Origin: Paenibacillus pabuli
GTDB taxonomy: Bacteria; Bacillota; Bacilli; Paenibacillales; Paenibacillaceae
Reading direction: 5' to 3'
NCBI RefSeq assembly: GCF_039831995.1
Contig: NZ_JBDOIO010000003.1
Location: 1,178,001-1,242,000 of the forward strand
DNA: 64,000 nt
A model generated the notes under the pieces. That model ran no database searches, had not been told where the DNA came from, and was given only the letters and a program-made list of their open reading frames with translations. Both the position numbers and the translations under genes were made by a program. Below, in pieces: positions 33,769-42,636 of the stretch. Every line of letters begins with the position of its first letter. Position 1 is the first letter of the stretch.

Positions 33769-34401
33769 TTATGATTTAATGATCATCCCCATTAATCCGA
33801 CGAAGGTAGCCGCTTGATAGGGTGAGATGACGCAGCCATTCAAATCTTCCATGTTCAAAGCCAAAGAGTCAAATTGGCAATTGCTAAGATCCAATCCTTT
33901 CAATTTTGTCCCTGTCATGAAAGCCTGATCGATATTGCAGTTGTCGAGTACCATTTTTTGCAATGCCAGATAGGCAAAGTCAGCACTGATTAATGAACAT
34001 TCAGTTAAAGAGACGTGTTTAAGGTGGGCAAACCTGAAATTGGAGTAGTCTCCCACACTTTGAGTTATTTGTACGTTTTGCATTCGGCTGTTAGAAAAAT
34101 CGGTGCCAACAAATTTGCAGTTTATCCATGATGCCCGGTGCATGATTGCACTTGAGAAATTGACGTTGGAAAAATCACAATGCTCAAAAACAACATCCAT
34201 AAATTCAAATTGTTCCAGCGAGGAATCCGAGATAATCACATTTCTAAAAATGACATTCTCAAAGGATGCTTTGGTTGCTTCCTGGTTATCAAGTGAGCTA
34301 TTTTCAATGAGTAGATTCCGGTATTCTGCTTTGGACTCCAATACCTGAGTGGTTTCTATGGTCATCAATTGTTCCTGAATTTTCGGGCTATCTATTTTCA
34401 T
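33769..34401 (-). CDS. Pentapeptide-repeat protein
   Basis: About 210 residues. From residue 35 nearly the whole protein is built of degenerate A(D/N)LxX/F-type pentapeptides (FENVIFRNVIISDSSLEQF; FEHCDFSNVNFSSAIMHRAS; CKFVGTDFSNSRM; ADFAYLALQKMVLDNCNID), giving about 30 repeats, enough for a right-handed quadrilateral beta-helix. Relatives include Qnr/MfpA-like gyrase protectors and many proteins of unknown role. The start at 34401 follows GGGGAAG by 5 bases; the longest frame (to 34506) has an unlikely N-terminus. It stands alone. No function is proposed. Confidence 0.8.
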   Translation of the reverse strand: MKIDSPKIQEQLMTIETTQVLESKAEYRNLLIENSSLDNQEATKASFENVIFRNVIISDSSLEQFEFMDVVFEHCDFSNVNFSSAIMHRASWINCKFVGTDFSNSRMQNVQITQSVGDYSNFRFAHLKHVSLTECSLISADFAYLALQKMVLDNCNIDQAFMTGTKLKGLDLSNCQFDSLALNMEDLNGCVISPYQAATFVGLMGMIIKS

Positions 34402-34689
34402 GTTTCTTCCCCGCTTCTTTATAAGCTGCGATTCGCAATCGACTGGTATCCATAAAACCATTGTCCATATGCATAAGTTAAGGCCGAACCTTTTACTCCA
34501 CGGCATCGATTATGGTTTCCTGCTCCTCCCATGTTACACCTTTGAAGAAATATCAGCAAAACTGTTTATCCACTTTTAATTCCCGGTTTTGCGGAGCAAG
34601 CTGATCGAACTGTTAAGCCATCGTGACATGGAACCTGTTCCGTTCCTGCAGATGGGCATATTCGCCAATGGTATTACAGTGCCAAGAAT

Positions 34690-35844
34690 TTACCAAAAAA
34701 AAGATGCTTTCTGCCCCGGAATGAACTTTTTCACATATATAGCAAACAGCAGTAAGGCTACAAAAACAGATAAGGCACTGACACTAAATAGAACACTGTA
34801 GCTCATGTATTCCGAAACCAATCCCAGCAAAATCGCACCCAGACCGATCCCCAGATCCGTGGCCGTCGAGAAAAAGGCATTGGCAGCACCTTGTCGCTCC
34901 TTCGGCGCCATACGTAGTGTTATGGCCTGAAGAGCAGGTTGCGCAGATCCAAAGCCGATACCGTATAGAACCGCAGAACACAACACTCCAAACAAACTGG
35001 TCGAGAAGCTCAAGACAAGTAGTGCCGCCATGGTAATGATCAGAGCCGGCACAATCACAACTACCTCTCCGACTCGATCAGAAAGTTTTCCTGCGATTGG
35101 ACGAGAAAGAGCGAGGGTTGCTGCGTAGATGAGAAAAAAAGTACCGGAATTGACCTGGATCTCAGCTGCAAATAGCGGAACAAACGTTGTAATTCCTCCA
35201 TAAGCCACAAAAAGAAAAAATATGGGTGCCATTACAGGCAGGACGGATTTTTCGAATATCTGAATCTTCTTCTGATCCGCTGTCGGTGTGAACGGCATTT
35301 TAGCAGCAAGCGTCAATAACAGTGCAACGGCAGATAGCACAACTGCAAACAGGAACATGCTCTGATCGGATTGGCCTTGCATGATACTTAATCCGATCAT
35401 GGGGCCAATCGCCATCGCGAAAGTCATGGAGGTACTGAACCAACCCATCCCTTCTCCACGACGATTGGCCGGAATCATATCGGTGACGGCGGTCATCATG
35501 GAAGTCGTCGACATTGCCCAGCTTATACCATGCATAATTCGGAGCCCCATCAGTACCAAGACTCCACCAACCCAATTATACATATACATCGATGCAATAA
35601 AAACAAGCAGCCCTCCAATCATAAACGGACGTCTGCCGAATCGATCCAACATTCCACCGACAAAGGGCCTGAATAGGACTGAAGATAACATCAATGCCCC
35701 CATCGCTAGGCCCACTTGCTGTTCATTGCCGCCCATCTCTTTAATAAATAGCGGCAGCGTAGGATACAGCATATAAAAAGCAGTAAATAAAAAAAGCAAT
35801 CCCAATGTCATCAAAATAAAGGACCTGGTCCATAAACGTTCCAA
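34690..35844 (-). CDS. MFS transporter (drug-efflux type)
   Basis: A 384-residue, 12-helix major facilitator. Motif A is GGMLDRFGRRPFMIGG between helices 2 and 3, and its repeat KLSDRVGEVVVI lies between helices 8 and 9. RIMHGISWAMSTTSM is the helix-4 motif B region. It resembles YfkF/YwoG-type efflux proteins. The start codon is TTG at 35844 (MERLWTRSF) with AGGAGGG 8 bases upstream. The 183 bases downstream hold no clear terminator. Substrate unknown. Confidence 0.85.
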   Translation of the reverse strand: MERLWTRSFILMTLGLLFLFTAFYMLYPTLPLFIKEMGGNEQQVGLAMGALMLSSVLFRPFVGGMLDRFGRRPFMIGGLLVFIASMYMYNWVGGVLVLMGLRIMHGISWAMSTTSMMTAVTDMIPANRRGEGMGWFSTSMTFAMAIGPMIGLSIMQGQSDQSMFLFAVVLSAVALLLTLAAKMPFTPTADQKKIQIFEKSVLPVMAPIFFLFVAYGGITTFVPLFAAEIQVNSGTFFLIYAATLALSRPIAGKLSDRVGEVVVIVPALIITMAALLVLSFSTSLFGVLCSAVLYGIGFGSAQPALQAITLRMAPKERQGAANAFFSTATDLGIGLGAILLGLVSEYMSYSVLFSVSALSVFVALLLFAIYVKKFIPGQKASFFW

Positions 35845-35885
35845 CCGTACATCCCTCCTGATCAGTCAACATCACTTCAACTATT

Positions 35886-35910
35886 AAAAAAGTCGCCAGC
35901 AGGGCGACTT
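35886..35910 (-). terminator. Terminator after the aldo-keto reductase remnant
   Basis: Perfect 8-bp stem AAGTCGCC (35890-35897) with GGCGACTT (35903-35910), loop AGCAG, with six T on the minus strand. Its presence here marks the former end of a minus-strand gene. Confidence 0.8.
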
Positions 35911-35930
35911 CATGCATTTTATTTTAAACT

Positions 35931-36131
35931 CTAACTCAGATTGCCCGTCACCGGATGAGGGATATAGGCATCCTCCAGGTAACTGATTTCTTGTGAAGTT
36001 AACTTAAACCAATAATTGAGGTATGCATCCTTGAAAATTGAATTTTCTTCCATTTTGATCTGAAACTCCAGTCTGTCGGCTAAGATCTGCTTCAAACTTT
36101 TCATTACTTCCTCGATCATCTTATCCACCAA
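35931..36131 (-). pseudogene. C-terminal remnant of an aldo/keto reductase
   Basis: A 66-residue frame whose last 27 residues (FKLTSQEISYLEDAYIPHPVTG) match the C-terminal end of the aldo/keto reductase at 2624 (VKLTADEIASLEESYVPHPVVG). Weaker similarity reaches back about 15 more residues (SIFKDAYLNYW against SHLEEATAALN). The upstream part does not continue the family and no barrel is encoded. A terminator follows in the proper place. It opens with TTG and has a fair AGGAG, so it might still be translated, but I read it as a decayed tail of a reductase. It lies directly after the intact aldo/keto reductase at 36192. Confidence 0.6.
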
Positions 36132-36191
36132 CTTTCTACAAACTCCTGTTAACTCGCAGCAGAAATTGACTCTCCACCATTCTCATAAGTG

Positions 36192-37181
<990 letters not shown>

Positions 37182-37413
37182 TCATCATCCTTCCTCATTT
37201 GATTTTTTTCATTGACGACAATACGGGTACTCGTGCTCCACACACACTCTCACTTGCTTGATTCTGTGAGGTTAATCTCATTATGCTGAAGCATGCTCAC
37301 CAGGCGGTATATCATTTATCTTAATTGATTGCCTATTCCTATCACAGGTTCTTTTGCTTTCGAGAATTAAGCCGTATAATAAAACGAGGTTAACGCCGTA
37401 AGGAGGAGTTTAC

Positions 37414-38331
37414 ATGACCGAGGAGCTACTTCAACAAAAACGGGAACTGAACGAGTTGGTTGAGCGTCACTCCGAACGTAACGGTGCGATGGAAACGGCG
37501 ATCCCTTCACTGTTTTTCTATCACCATACAAGTATTACCGAACCGGCATACAGAGTGTATAAGCCTGCTTTTTGCGTAATCGTGCAAGGTGTAAAGGAAG
37601 TATTGCTCGCACAGGAGCGCTTTGAATATGGACCATCCAATTATCTGATCGCTTCCATGAATCTTCCGGTCATTGGACAGATTATTAAGGCGTCCACGGA
37701 AGCACCTTATCTAAGTCTTAAGCTTGAGTTCACGACGAATCAGATTATGGAAGTACTGAACGAATGCAATATCCAAGTCACTTCCAAAGAAAACGCCAGA
37801 CGAGCCATGTTCGTGGGACAGATGGAATCTTCCATACAGGATGCTGTTCTTCGCCTGATCCGCTTACTGGATACTCCGGAGGAAATTCCTTTCCTGGCCC
37901 CATTGTACACTAAGGAAATTTTATTCCGTCTTCTCCAGGGACCTTATGGAGGCGAATTGGCTCAGATCGCGGTAGAAGGTAGCAGCACGTACCGGATCAG
38001 GGAAGCTATCGAGTATATCGTTCATCACTGGGAGCAGCCTTTTCGCGTCGAAGAACTCGCAGAGACGGCCAGCATGAGCGTATCCTCATTCCATCGGCAC
38101 TTCAAGGAGATCACGGCCATGAGCCCGCTGCAATTTCAAAAACAACTGCGATTACAGGAAGCCCGGCGCCTTCTGATGGCGGAGTCTGCTGATGCGGCCG
38201 ATGTCGCTTTTCGGGTTGGCTACGAAAGTGCCTCCCAGTTTAGCCGTGAATATTCACGCATGTTCGGCGCGCCTCCACGAAGTGATATTAAACGATTGAA
38301 GGAAAAATACGATCTGATCTTGAGCGAATAG
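37414..38331 (+). CDS. AraC-family regulator (AraC_N type)
   Basis: A 305-residue regulator. The N-terminal 190 residues are the AraC-N type I domain (PSLFFYHHTSITEPAYRVYK, PAFCVIVQGVKEVLLAQERF), and the C-terminal helix-turn-helices are VEELAETASMSVSSFHRHF and AADVAFRVGYESASQFSREYSRMFG. Proteins of this subgroup commonly lie divergent to oxidoreductase genes, as here with the aldo/keto reductase. AAGGAGG lies 8 bases before the ATG. The effector is not known. Confidence 0.9.
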   Translation: MTEELLQQKRELNELVERHSERNGAMETAIPSLFFYHHTSITEPAYRVYKPAFCVIVQGVKEVLLAQERFEYGPSNYLIASMNLPVIGQIIKASTEAPYLSLKLEFTTNQIMEVLNECNIQVTSKENARRAMFVGQMESSIQDAVLRLIRLLDTPEEIPFLAPLYTKEILFRLLQGPYGGELAQIAVEGSSTYRIREAIEYIVHHWEQPFRVEELAETASMSVSSFHRHFKEITAMSPLQFQKQLRLQEARRLLMAESADAADVAFRVGYESASQFSREYSRMFGAPPRSDIKRLKEKYDLILSE

Positions 38332-38360
38332 CTTCTGAGGTGTTTCAATAATAATGAACA

Positions 38361-38391
38361 AAAAAAGGACGACATGTAGTCGTCCTTTTCT
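38361..38391. terminator. Bidirectional terminator between AraC and threonine-aldolase genes
   Basis: Perfect 11-bp stem AAAAGGACGAC (38363-38373) with GTCGTCCTTTT (38379-38389), loop ATGTA, T-runs on both strands. Confidence 0.88.
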
Positions 38392-38426
38392 CAGTAGATT
38401 GAAACTATTCATTCTTCTTATTCGGT

Positions 38427-39506
38427 TTAAACCAGTGCTTCAGCCAGTACCCGGCTTTCACTTGATTCATGCATCAATTGAGCGATATCACGAACCAGCG
38501 CATCCACATTAGCCTGCTGAGTCGCCCAGCTGGTGCAGAAACGGACTGCACTATGTGTGTCGTCAACCTTTTCCCAGAATGTGAAGGTGTATTGACTGCG
38601 TAATTTCTCAAGCAAAACATCAGGCAAGATCGGAAACTGCTGATTGGTTGGTGATTCATACAGGAACCGGATGTGCTGCGCTTCAAGTGAATCATGAATT
38701 CGCATGGCCATATCGATGGCATGACGTGAAATTTCCAGATACAATCCGTCTTCAAACAACGTTTCGAATTGAATGCCCAGCAATCTGCCTTTTGCGAGCA
38801 GACCACCCTTTTGTTTAATCATGTAACGGAAATCAGACTTCAGTGCATCATTCAGAATGACTACTGCTTCCCCCATCAGTGCACCAATCTTGGTCCCTCC
38901 AATATAGAACACATCACATAGATGGGCGAGATCAGCAAGAGTCATGTCACAATCCGGTGACGCAAGTGCGTATCCGAGTCGTGCACCGTCCACAAATAAG
39001 GGGAGTCCGGATTCCCGGCTTGCATCGAACAATGATTGCAATTCAGCCTTACTATACATTGTACCGTTCTCTGTAGGCTGGGATATGTAAACCATTCCTG
39101 GCTGTACGCAGTGTTCTGGAGAAGACTCACTCATATGTGCCTTATAGACTGCCTTTACTTGGTCCGCTGTGATCTTCCCGTCTTCACTGGGAACCGTAAG
39201 CACTTTATGGCCGGTTGCTTCAATTGCACCGGTTTCGTGAACGGCAATGTGGCCCGAGGTAGCCGCAATGACTCCTTGATAGGGACGCAATGTGGACGCA
39301 ATTACGGTTGTGTTCGTTTGAGTGCCTCCGACCAGAAAATGTACATCAGCCTCCTCGCTGTTACACGCCTGACGAATAAGAGCTCTCGCCCGATCACAGT
39401 GCGGATCTGTACCATATCCGCTCGTTTGTTCCATATTGGTCTCGATCAGTCTTTGTAAAATGCGTTCATGGGCACCTTCGTTATAATCACATTCGAATCG
39501 TATCAT
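38427..39506 (-). CDS. Low-specificity threonine aldolase-like PLP lyase
   Basis: A 359-residue fold-type-I PLP enzyme of the beta-eliminating lyase/threonine aldolase family. It has VHFLVGGTQTNTTVIAS (phosphate-binding), SGHIAVHETGAIEATGHKV (His stacking on PLP), PLFVDGARLGYAL (Asp) and the PLP Lys in YIGGTKIGALMG. It would split L-threonine or other beta-hydroxy amino acids into glycine plus an aldehyde. It overlaps the upstream MarR gene by 4 bases (ATGA), so the two are cotranscribed and translationally coupled. Confidence 0.9.
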   Translation of the reverse strand: MIRFECDYNEGAHERILQRLIETNMEQTSGYGTDPHCDRARALIRQACNSEEADVHFLVGGTQTNTTVIASTLRPYQGVIAATSGHIAVHETGAIEATGHKVLTVPSEDGKITADQVKAVYKAHMSESSPEHCVQPGMVYISQPTENGTMYSKAELQSLFDASRESGLPLFVDGARLGYALASPDCDMTLADLAHLCDVFYIGGTKIGALMGEAVVILNDALKSDFRYMIKQKGGLLAKGRLLGIQFETLFEDGLYLEISRHAIDMAMRIHDSLEAQHIRFLYESPTNQQFPILPDVLLEKLRSQYTFTFWEKVDDTHSAVRFCTSWATQQANVDALVRDIAQLMHESSESRVLAEALV

Positions 39507-39925
39507 CGTGTTGTCTCTCCTGCTTTCTTCGTTAACTTCGCTTGTATGTTCATCATGGAAGCATAGACCTCTCTGATCTCTTCCTCATTCAGATCCTGCA
39601 TTAACTTCAATATTTGCTGGTCAGACCGATCGTTTAATTCGGCGTAGAGCTCCTTGCCTTTATCCGTCAGACGAATGAGACTGACCCGGCTGTCAGCTTC
39701 CGAATTAACCTTGATAAGCAGGCCTTCCTTAGACAGCTTGTTTACAATCCGGCTCATATAACTGCGATCGATGGTCAGTGTATCCACCAGATTGTTCGCA
39801 ATACTCTCTCCGCGAATCCCAATTTCAATGATGACCCTTACCTCGGCAAACGAATAGCCTGTACCAAGGATATACTTATCAAGTACACCAAGAATATTGG
39901 TATAAAAACGGTTGAAACGCCGCAT
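39503..39925 (-). CDS. MarR-family regulator
   Basis: At least 140 residues: FNRFYTNILGVLDKYIL, then the winged helix (SIANNLVDTLTIDRSYMSRIVNKLSKEGLLIKV; DSRVSLIRLTDKG). The ATG at 39925 leaves only two residues before the conserved RFNRFYT and has no ribosome-binding site. AAAGGGAGGG instead sits 6 bases before an in-frame ATC at 39962-39964, which would add HIDSQHIDSDILAD-like residues as seen in relatives, so a rare non-AUG start is possible. The promoter carries two copies of a pseudo-palindromic operator, implying autorepression. Target operon: the threonine aldolase it overlaps. Confidence 0.85.
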   Translation of the reverse strand: MRRFNRFYTNILGVLDKYILGTGYSFAEVRVIIEIGIRGESIANNLVDTLTIDRSYMSRIVNKLSKEGLLIKVNSEADSRVSLIRLTDKGKELYAELNDRSDQQILKLMQDLNEEEIREVYASMMNIQAKLTKKAGETTR

Positions 39926-39980
39926 GTCAGCCAGAATATCAGAATCTATATGCTGAGAGTCGATGTGAAACCCTCCCTTT

Positions 39981-40030
39981 TAGTGGACATTGTCAACATT
40001 ATAATAAGTTGATTAGTGGACGTTGTCAAC
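39981..40030 (-). promoter_or_regulatory. MarR operon promoter with duplicated operator
   Basis: Minus-strand TTGACA (40024-40029), 17-base spacer, TATTAT (40001-40006). Two 17-base repeats, TAGTGGACATTGTCAAC (39981-39997) and TAGTGGACGTTGTCAAC (40014-40030), differ at one base and are 33 bases apart, about three helical turns. Each contains a TTGACA-N-TGTCCA pseudo-palindrome. One covers the -35 box and the other the transcript start. Confidence 0.72.
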
Positions 40031-40046
40031 AAAATGATGCTGCATG

Positions 40047-40095
40047 ACAAAAAAGCCACAATCCGTACCTTTTCTCGGCACGGACTGTGACTTTT
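40047..40095 (-). terminator. Terminator of the coat/dehydrogenase operon
   Basis: A 19-bp stem (40051-40069 with 40077-40095), fully paired in the minus-strand RNA with several G-U pairs, followed by a T-run. Confidence 0.85.
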
Positions 40096-40113
40096 GTTTC
40101 ATACCTTAGCTCT

Positions 40114-40413
40114 TCAGTTCAAAGACAGACCTAGGGCCGTATCTACATTCTGCATATTGAGTTGCAGCTGCTGCTTGGTATCCCATGGATGATACCACCC
40201 ACGCTCGAGCATATACGTTACAATGCGCTCATGTGCAAGAATAGCTTCATCTAATTGACGAACCAATATCGACTTGATTTCGGGAGTACCTGCATCCGTG
40301 ACGGCCATTGCATAATTCCTCACTGCACTTTTAGAAGTAATCAAATAATCCATCGCTATGACTTGGTCTGTCAAGGGTTGCACACCCATCAAATGCTCAA
40401 TGATTGGATTCAT
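40114..40413 (-). CDS. CotF-like spore coat protein
   Basis: A 99-residue helical protein of the coat-F family: TDQVIAMDYLITSKSAVRNYAM, then EIKSILVRQLDEAILAHERIVTYMLERGWYHPWD. CotF-type proteins are spore coat components, and the fold is ferritin-like. It overlaps the small upstream gene by 4 bases (ATGA) and is the last gene of a five-gene operon that alternates small helical proteins, CotF proteins and an alcohol dehydrogenase. The arrangement recalls the yraD-yraE-adhB-yraF-yraG group of B. subtilis. Confidence 0.85.
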   Translation of the reverse strand: MNPIIEHLMGVQPLTDQVIAMDYLITSKSAVRNYAMAVTDAGTPEIKSILVRQLDEAILAHERIVTYMLERGWYHPWDTKQQLQLNMQNVDTALGLSLN

Positions 40414-40619
40414 TTTGTCATCTCCTGCAGTTCAGCCTTTTTCATAATCTCATTCAACTCCTGGACCGCATCTGTCGATTGCTGTACTTCCTGCCTTAAT
40501 ATCTCCTTCAGCTCCGGATCTGAAACGAGCAGCACCATGATATTCGATTTGGTTAAATTGACGGTTCTGAACGCAGCCATCTCCTGAACTTCAAGTGTTT
40601 CATGCAGGGCATATTTCAT
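40410..40619 (-). CDS. Small helical companion of CotF (YraD/YraG-like)
   Basis: A 69-residue, wholly helical acidic protein (LHETLEVQEMAAFRTVNLTKSN, DPELKEILRQEVQQSTDAVQELNEIMKKAE). It is homologous in pattern to the product of the gene at 42202 and resembles the small partner proteins found beside CotF-family genes. AAAGGA lies about 11 bases before the ATG. It is translationally coupled to the CotF-like gene downstream. Confidence 0.78.
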   Translation of the reverse strand: MKYALHETLEVQEMAAFRTVNLTKSNIMVLLVSDPELKEILRQEVQQSTDAVQELNEIMKKAELQEMTK

Positions 40620-40647
40620 GTTGAATCACGCTTCCTTTCCGAACTGC

Positions 40648-41784
40648 TTATGGTTTGAGAACCACCTTAATACATTGATCCTGCCTTGTATCGAATATTT
40701 CATACCCCTTTTTGGCATCACTGAGCGGAATCACATGGGTAACCACATCACGTGGATTCACTTTACCTGTATCAATCAGTTCATACATATAAGGCATATA
40801 GTGAATGACCGGAGCCTGTCCCGTACGAAGATTAACATTTCTCTGAAAAATATCTCCAAAAGGAAATCCGTTGTATTTTCCTCCGTATACGCCCGTTACC
40901 TGAATGGTCCCTCCTTTGCGAACAGCTTGGGATGCAATCAGGAATCCACCCAAAGCTCCACCGTGCAGCTTAAGTCCAGAAGCCAGGGATTCAAGAGGTG
41001 TCATTTTCCCGCTCATGCCAGAGCAATCGATCACAATATCTGCTCCGCCTTTGGTTATTTCCTTGATATGGTCTCCCGCGTTCGGAATGGTTCCAGAGTT
41101 AACGATCTCGACTTGATTCGTTTGTTTGGCGTGCTGCAAACGGTAGTCCAGGTAATCTACTGCGATCACCCGTTTTGCACCCTTGAACCAGGCAAATTTC
41201 TGAGCCAATAAACCAACGGGACCACAGCCAACGATGACAACAGTATCCCCATCCTTCACTCCCGCATTATCAACGCTCCAGAAAGCAGTCGTCATCGCAT
41301 CGGAGATCAGGCACAATGACTCATCTTCATGTTCACAGCTTTCGGGAATTTTGAAATGAGTAAAGTTGGCAAAAGGAACTCTCAAGTACTCGGCTTGCCC
41401 TCCAGCATATCCACCGGTTGTTCCCGAGTAACCGAAAAAACCGCCCATTTCTCCATGTTCGTTCGATTGGTCACATTGGCTCTCCAGATGGTTTTGACAA
41501 TAAAAGCATTGGCCACATGCAATATTAAAAGGGATAATGACACGATCTCCCTTTTTCAGATTCGTCACATCCGGACCCACTTCTTCAACAACGCCCATCG
41601 GTTCATGCCCTATGACATAGTCTTCCTGCAGGTTGGGAATCATTCCGTGGAGCAGATGCAGGTCCGATCCGCAAATCGCCGTAGTAGTGAGCCTGATAAT
41701 CGCATCATCCCGCTTCTCAATCTTGGGATCAGGTACATCCTTAACTACGACATTTTTGATGCCTTGGTAGGTCACTGCCTTCAT
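40648..41784 (-). CDS. Zinc-dependent alcohol dehydrogenase (AdhB-like)
   Basis: A 378-residue medium-chain dehydrogenase. Catalytic zinc ligands are in [14 protein letters not shown] and [13 protein letters not shown]; the structural zinc site is [15 protein letters not shown]. The NAD-binding fold has [18 protein letters not shown]. It belongs to the glutathione-independent formaldehyde-dehydrogenase-like group, like AdhB of B. subtilis. It overlaps the upstream CotF-like gene by 4 bases and lies between two small-protein/CotF pairs, so it is part of a sporulation operon. It may act on an aldehyde during spore formation; the substrate is unknown. Confidence 0.9.
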   Translation of the reverse strand: MKAVTYQGIKNVVVKDVPDPKIEKRDDAIIRLTTTAICGSDLHLLHGMIPNLQEDYVIGHEPMGVVEEVGPDVTNLKKGDRVIIPFNIACGQCFYCQNHLESQCDQSNEHGEMGGFFGYSGTTGGYAGGQAEYLRVPFANFTHFKIPESCEHEDESLCLISDAMTTAFWSVDNAGVKDGDTVVIVGCGPVGLLAQKFAWFKGAKRVIAVDYLDYRLQHAKQTNQVEIVNSGTIPNAGDHIKEITKGGADIVIDCSGMSGKMTPLESLASGLKLHGGALGGFLIASQAVRKGGTIQVTGVYGGKYNGFPFGDIFQRNVNLRTGQAPVIHYMPYMYELIDTGKVNPRDVVTHVIPLSDAKKGYEIFDTRQDQCIKVVLKP

Positions 41785-42200
41785 GCCTTGTCTCCTCCAA
41801 TGTGCTCATCCGGTGTACGATCAAATAAACCTTTTCGCCGGGTATCCTCCGGGAATAACTGCTGCTTGGCAATTTCAACGGTTTGATTCGCAGACAATTG
41901 ATCCAGCTGGTATTGCTCTTGAAGCTCATAGGGATGAAACCATTTCTTACGAATCATAAGCTCCGATATTTCCTGATGAAGTTCAATACCCTGATGTAGC
42001 TGCTGCTTTAATAGCGCTCTGGCATCTGCCGATACCGTCTCAGTCAGAGCAATCGCTATATTGCGAACACCTTCTTTGGCACGGATCAAAAAATCCATCG
42101 CAAACGTCATATCCGCCATTTCAGGCATATGAAGTGAATTGGCCGGATCCAATGCATCCATCTTTGCGGGATTTATCGCTTCCTGTTTCAAGTGGATCAC
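41781..42200 (-). CDS. CotF-like spore coat protein (second copy)
   Basis: A 139-residue coat-F family protein: [26 protein letters not shown], then [29 protein letters not shown], parallel to the 99-residue copy at 40114 (DYLITSKSAVRNYAMAV and LERGWYHPWD). It has extra N- and C-terminal tails. It starts one base after the preceding gene ends and overlaps the alcohol dehydrogenase by 4 bases. Expected location: spore coat. Confidence 0.85.
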   Translation of the reverse strand: MIHLKQEAINPAKMDALDPANSLHMPEMADMTFAMDFLIRAKEGVRNIAIALTETVSADARALLKQQLHQGIELHQEISELMIRKKWFHPYELQEQYQLDQLSANQTVEIAKQQLFPEDTRRKGLFDRTPDEHIGGDKA

Positions 42201-42201
42201 C

Positions 42202-42453
42202 TCAGTTTAGTATTGGCGTAGGTCTGTGAGTGGGAACCGTCGTTTCAAAAGGGGCCTTTGTATAGATAGCCTGCAAATCTTGCAGCGCCTGCATGGACTG
42301 TATTACGTCCTTTTGCATCAAGTCTTTCAGATCCTGGTCGAAGACAAGACCTTGCATCAATTTGGACTTCGCCAGGCACAGTGTTTTAAAATTGATAACT
42401 TCATGTAAATCCAGTGATTCATGTCCGGCCAAGTGTTCCGGTGAGTTGGTCAT
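42202..42453 (-). CDS. Small helical companion of CotF (second copy)
   Basis: About 83 residues. [21 protein letters not shown] and [26 protein letters not shown] parallel the 69-residue protein encoded at 40410, so the operon holds two small/CotF pairs around the dehydrogenase. GGAGGTGA sits correctly for the ATG at 42453; the longer frame to 42474 starts before the probable promoter's transcript start. First gene of the operon. Confidence 0.78.
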   Translation of the reverse strand: MTNSPEHLAGHESLDLHEVINFKTLCLAKSKLMQGLVFDQDLKDLMQKDVIQSMQALQDLQAIYTKAPFETTVPTHRPTPILN

Positions 42454-42474
42454 AAGGTCACCTCCATTTATCAT

Positions 42475-42504
42475 AAGTATGTTGTCCCCATACCTCGTAT
42501 ATAT
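42475..42504 (-). promoter_or_regulatory. Possible sigma-G type promoter of the coat/dehydrogenase operon
   Basis: Minus-strand ATATA (42500-42504), 18 bases, CATACTT (42475-42481): each box has one mismatch to the forespore consensus GHATR-N18-CATNHTA. The position would give a very short leader ending at the ribosome-binding site of the 42453 start. Confidence 0.4.
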
Positions 42505-42591
42505 TCTATTTCAGGATAAGAACAACACTTATGCCGTTCATGTACAGGATGCAGATATACGTTCATTTATAAAGTGAAAAACAATGAACGG

Positions 42592-42617
42592 CAAAAAACC
42601 GCGCAAAATGCGCGGTT
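42592..42617 (-). terminator. Terminator of the ABC exporter operon
   Basis: Perfect 8-bp stem AACCGCGC (42597-42604) with GCGCGGTT (42610-42617), with six T on the minus strand. Confidence 0.85.
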
Positions 42618-42636
42618 CGGTCACAATAACCTATTT

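Noticed and set aside
34507..34689. Possible gene fragment between the pentapeptide and MFS genes
   Set aside because: Short open frames exist on both strands but none has a ribosome-binding site or recognisable similarity.
36132..36191. Upstream continuation of the aldo/keto reductase remnant
   Set aside because: The in-frame translation before 36131 does not resemble the reductase family and ends at a stop, so the remnant was limited to 35931-36131.
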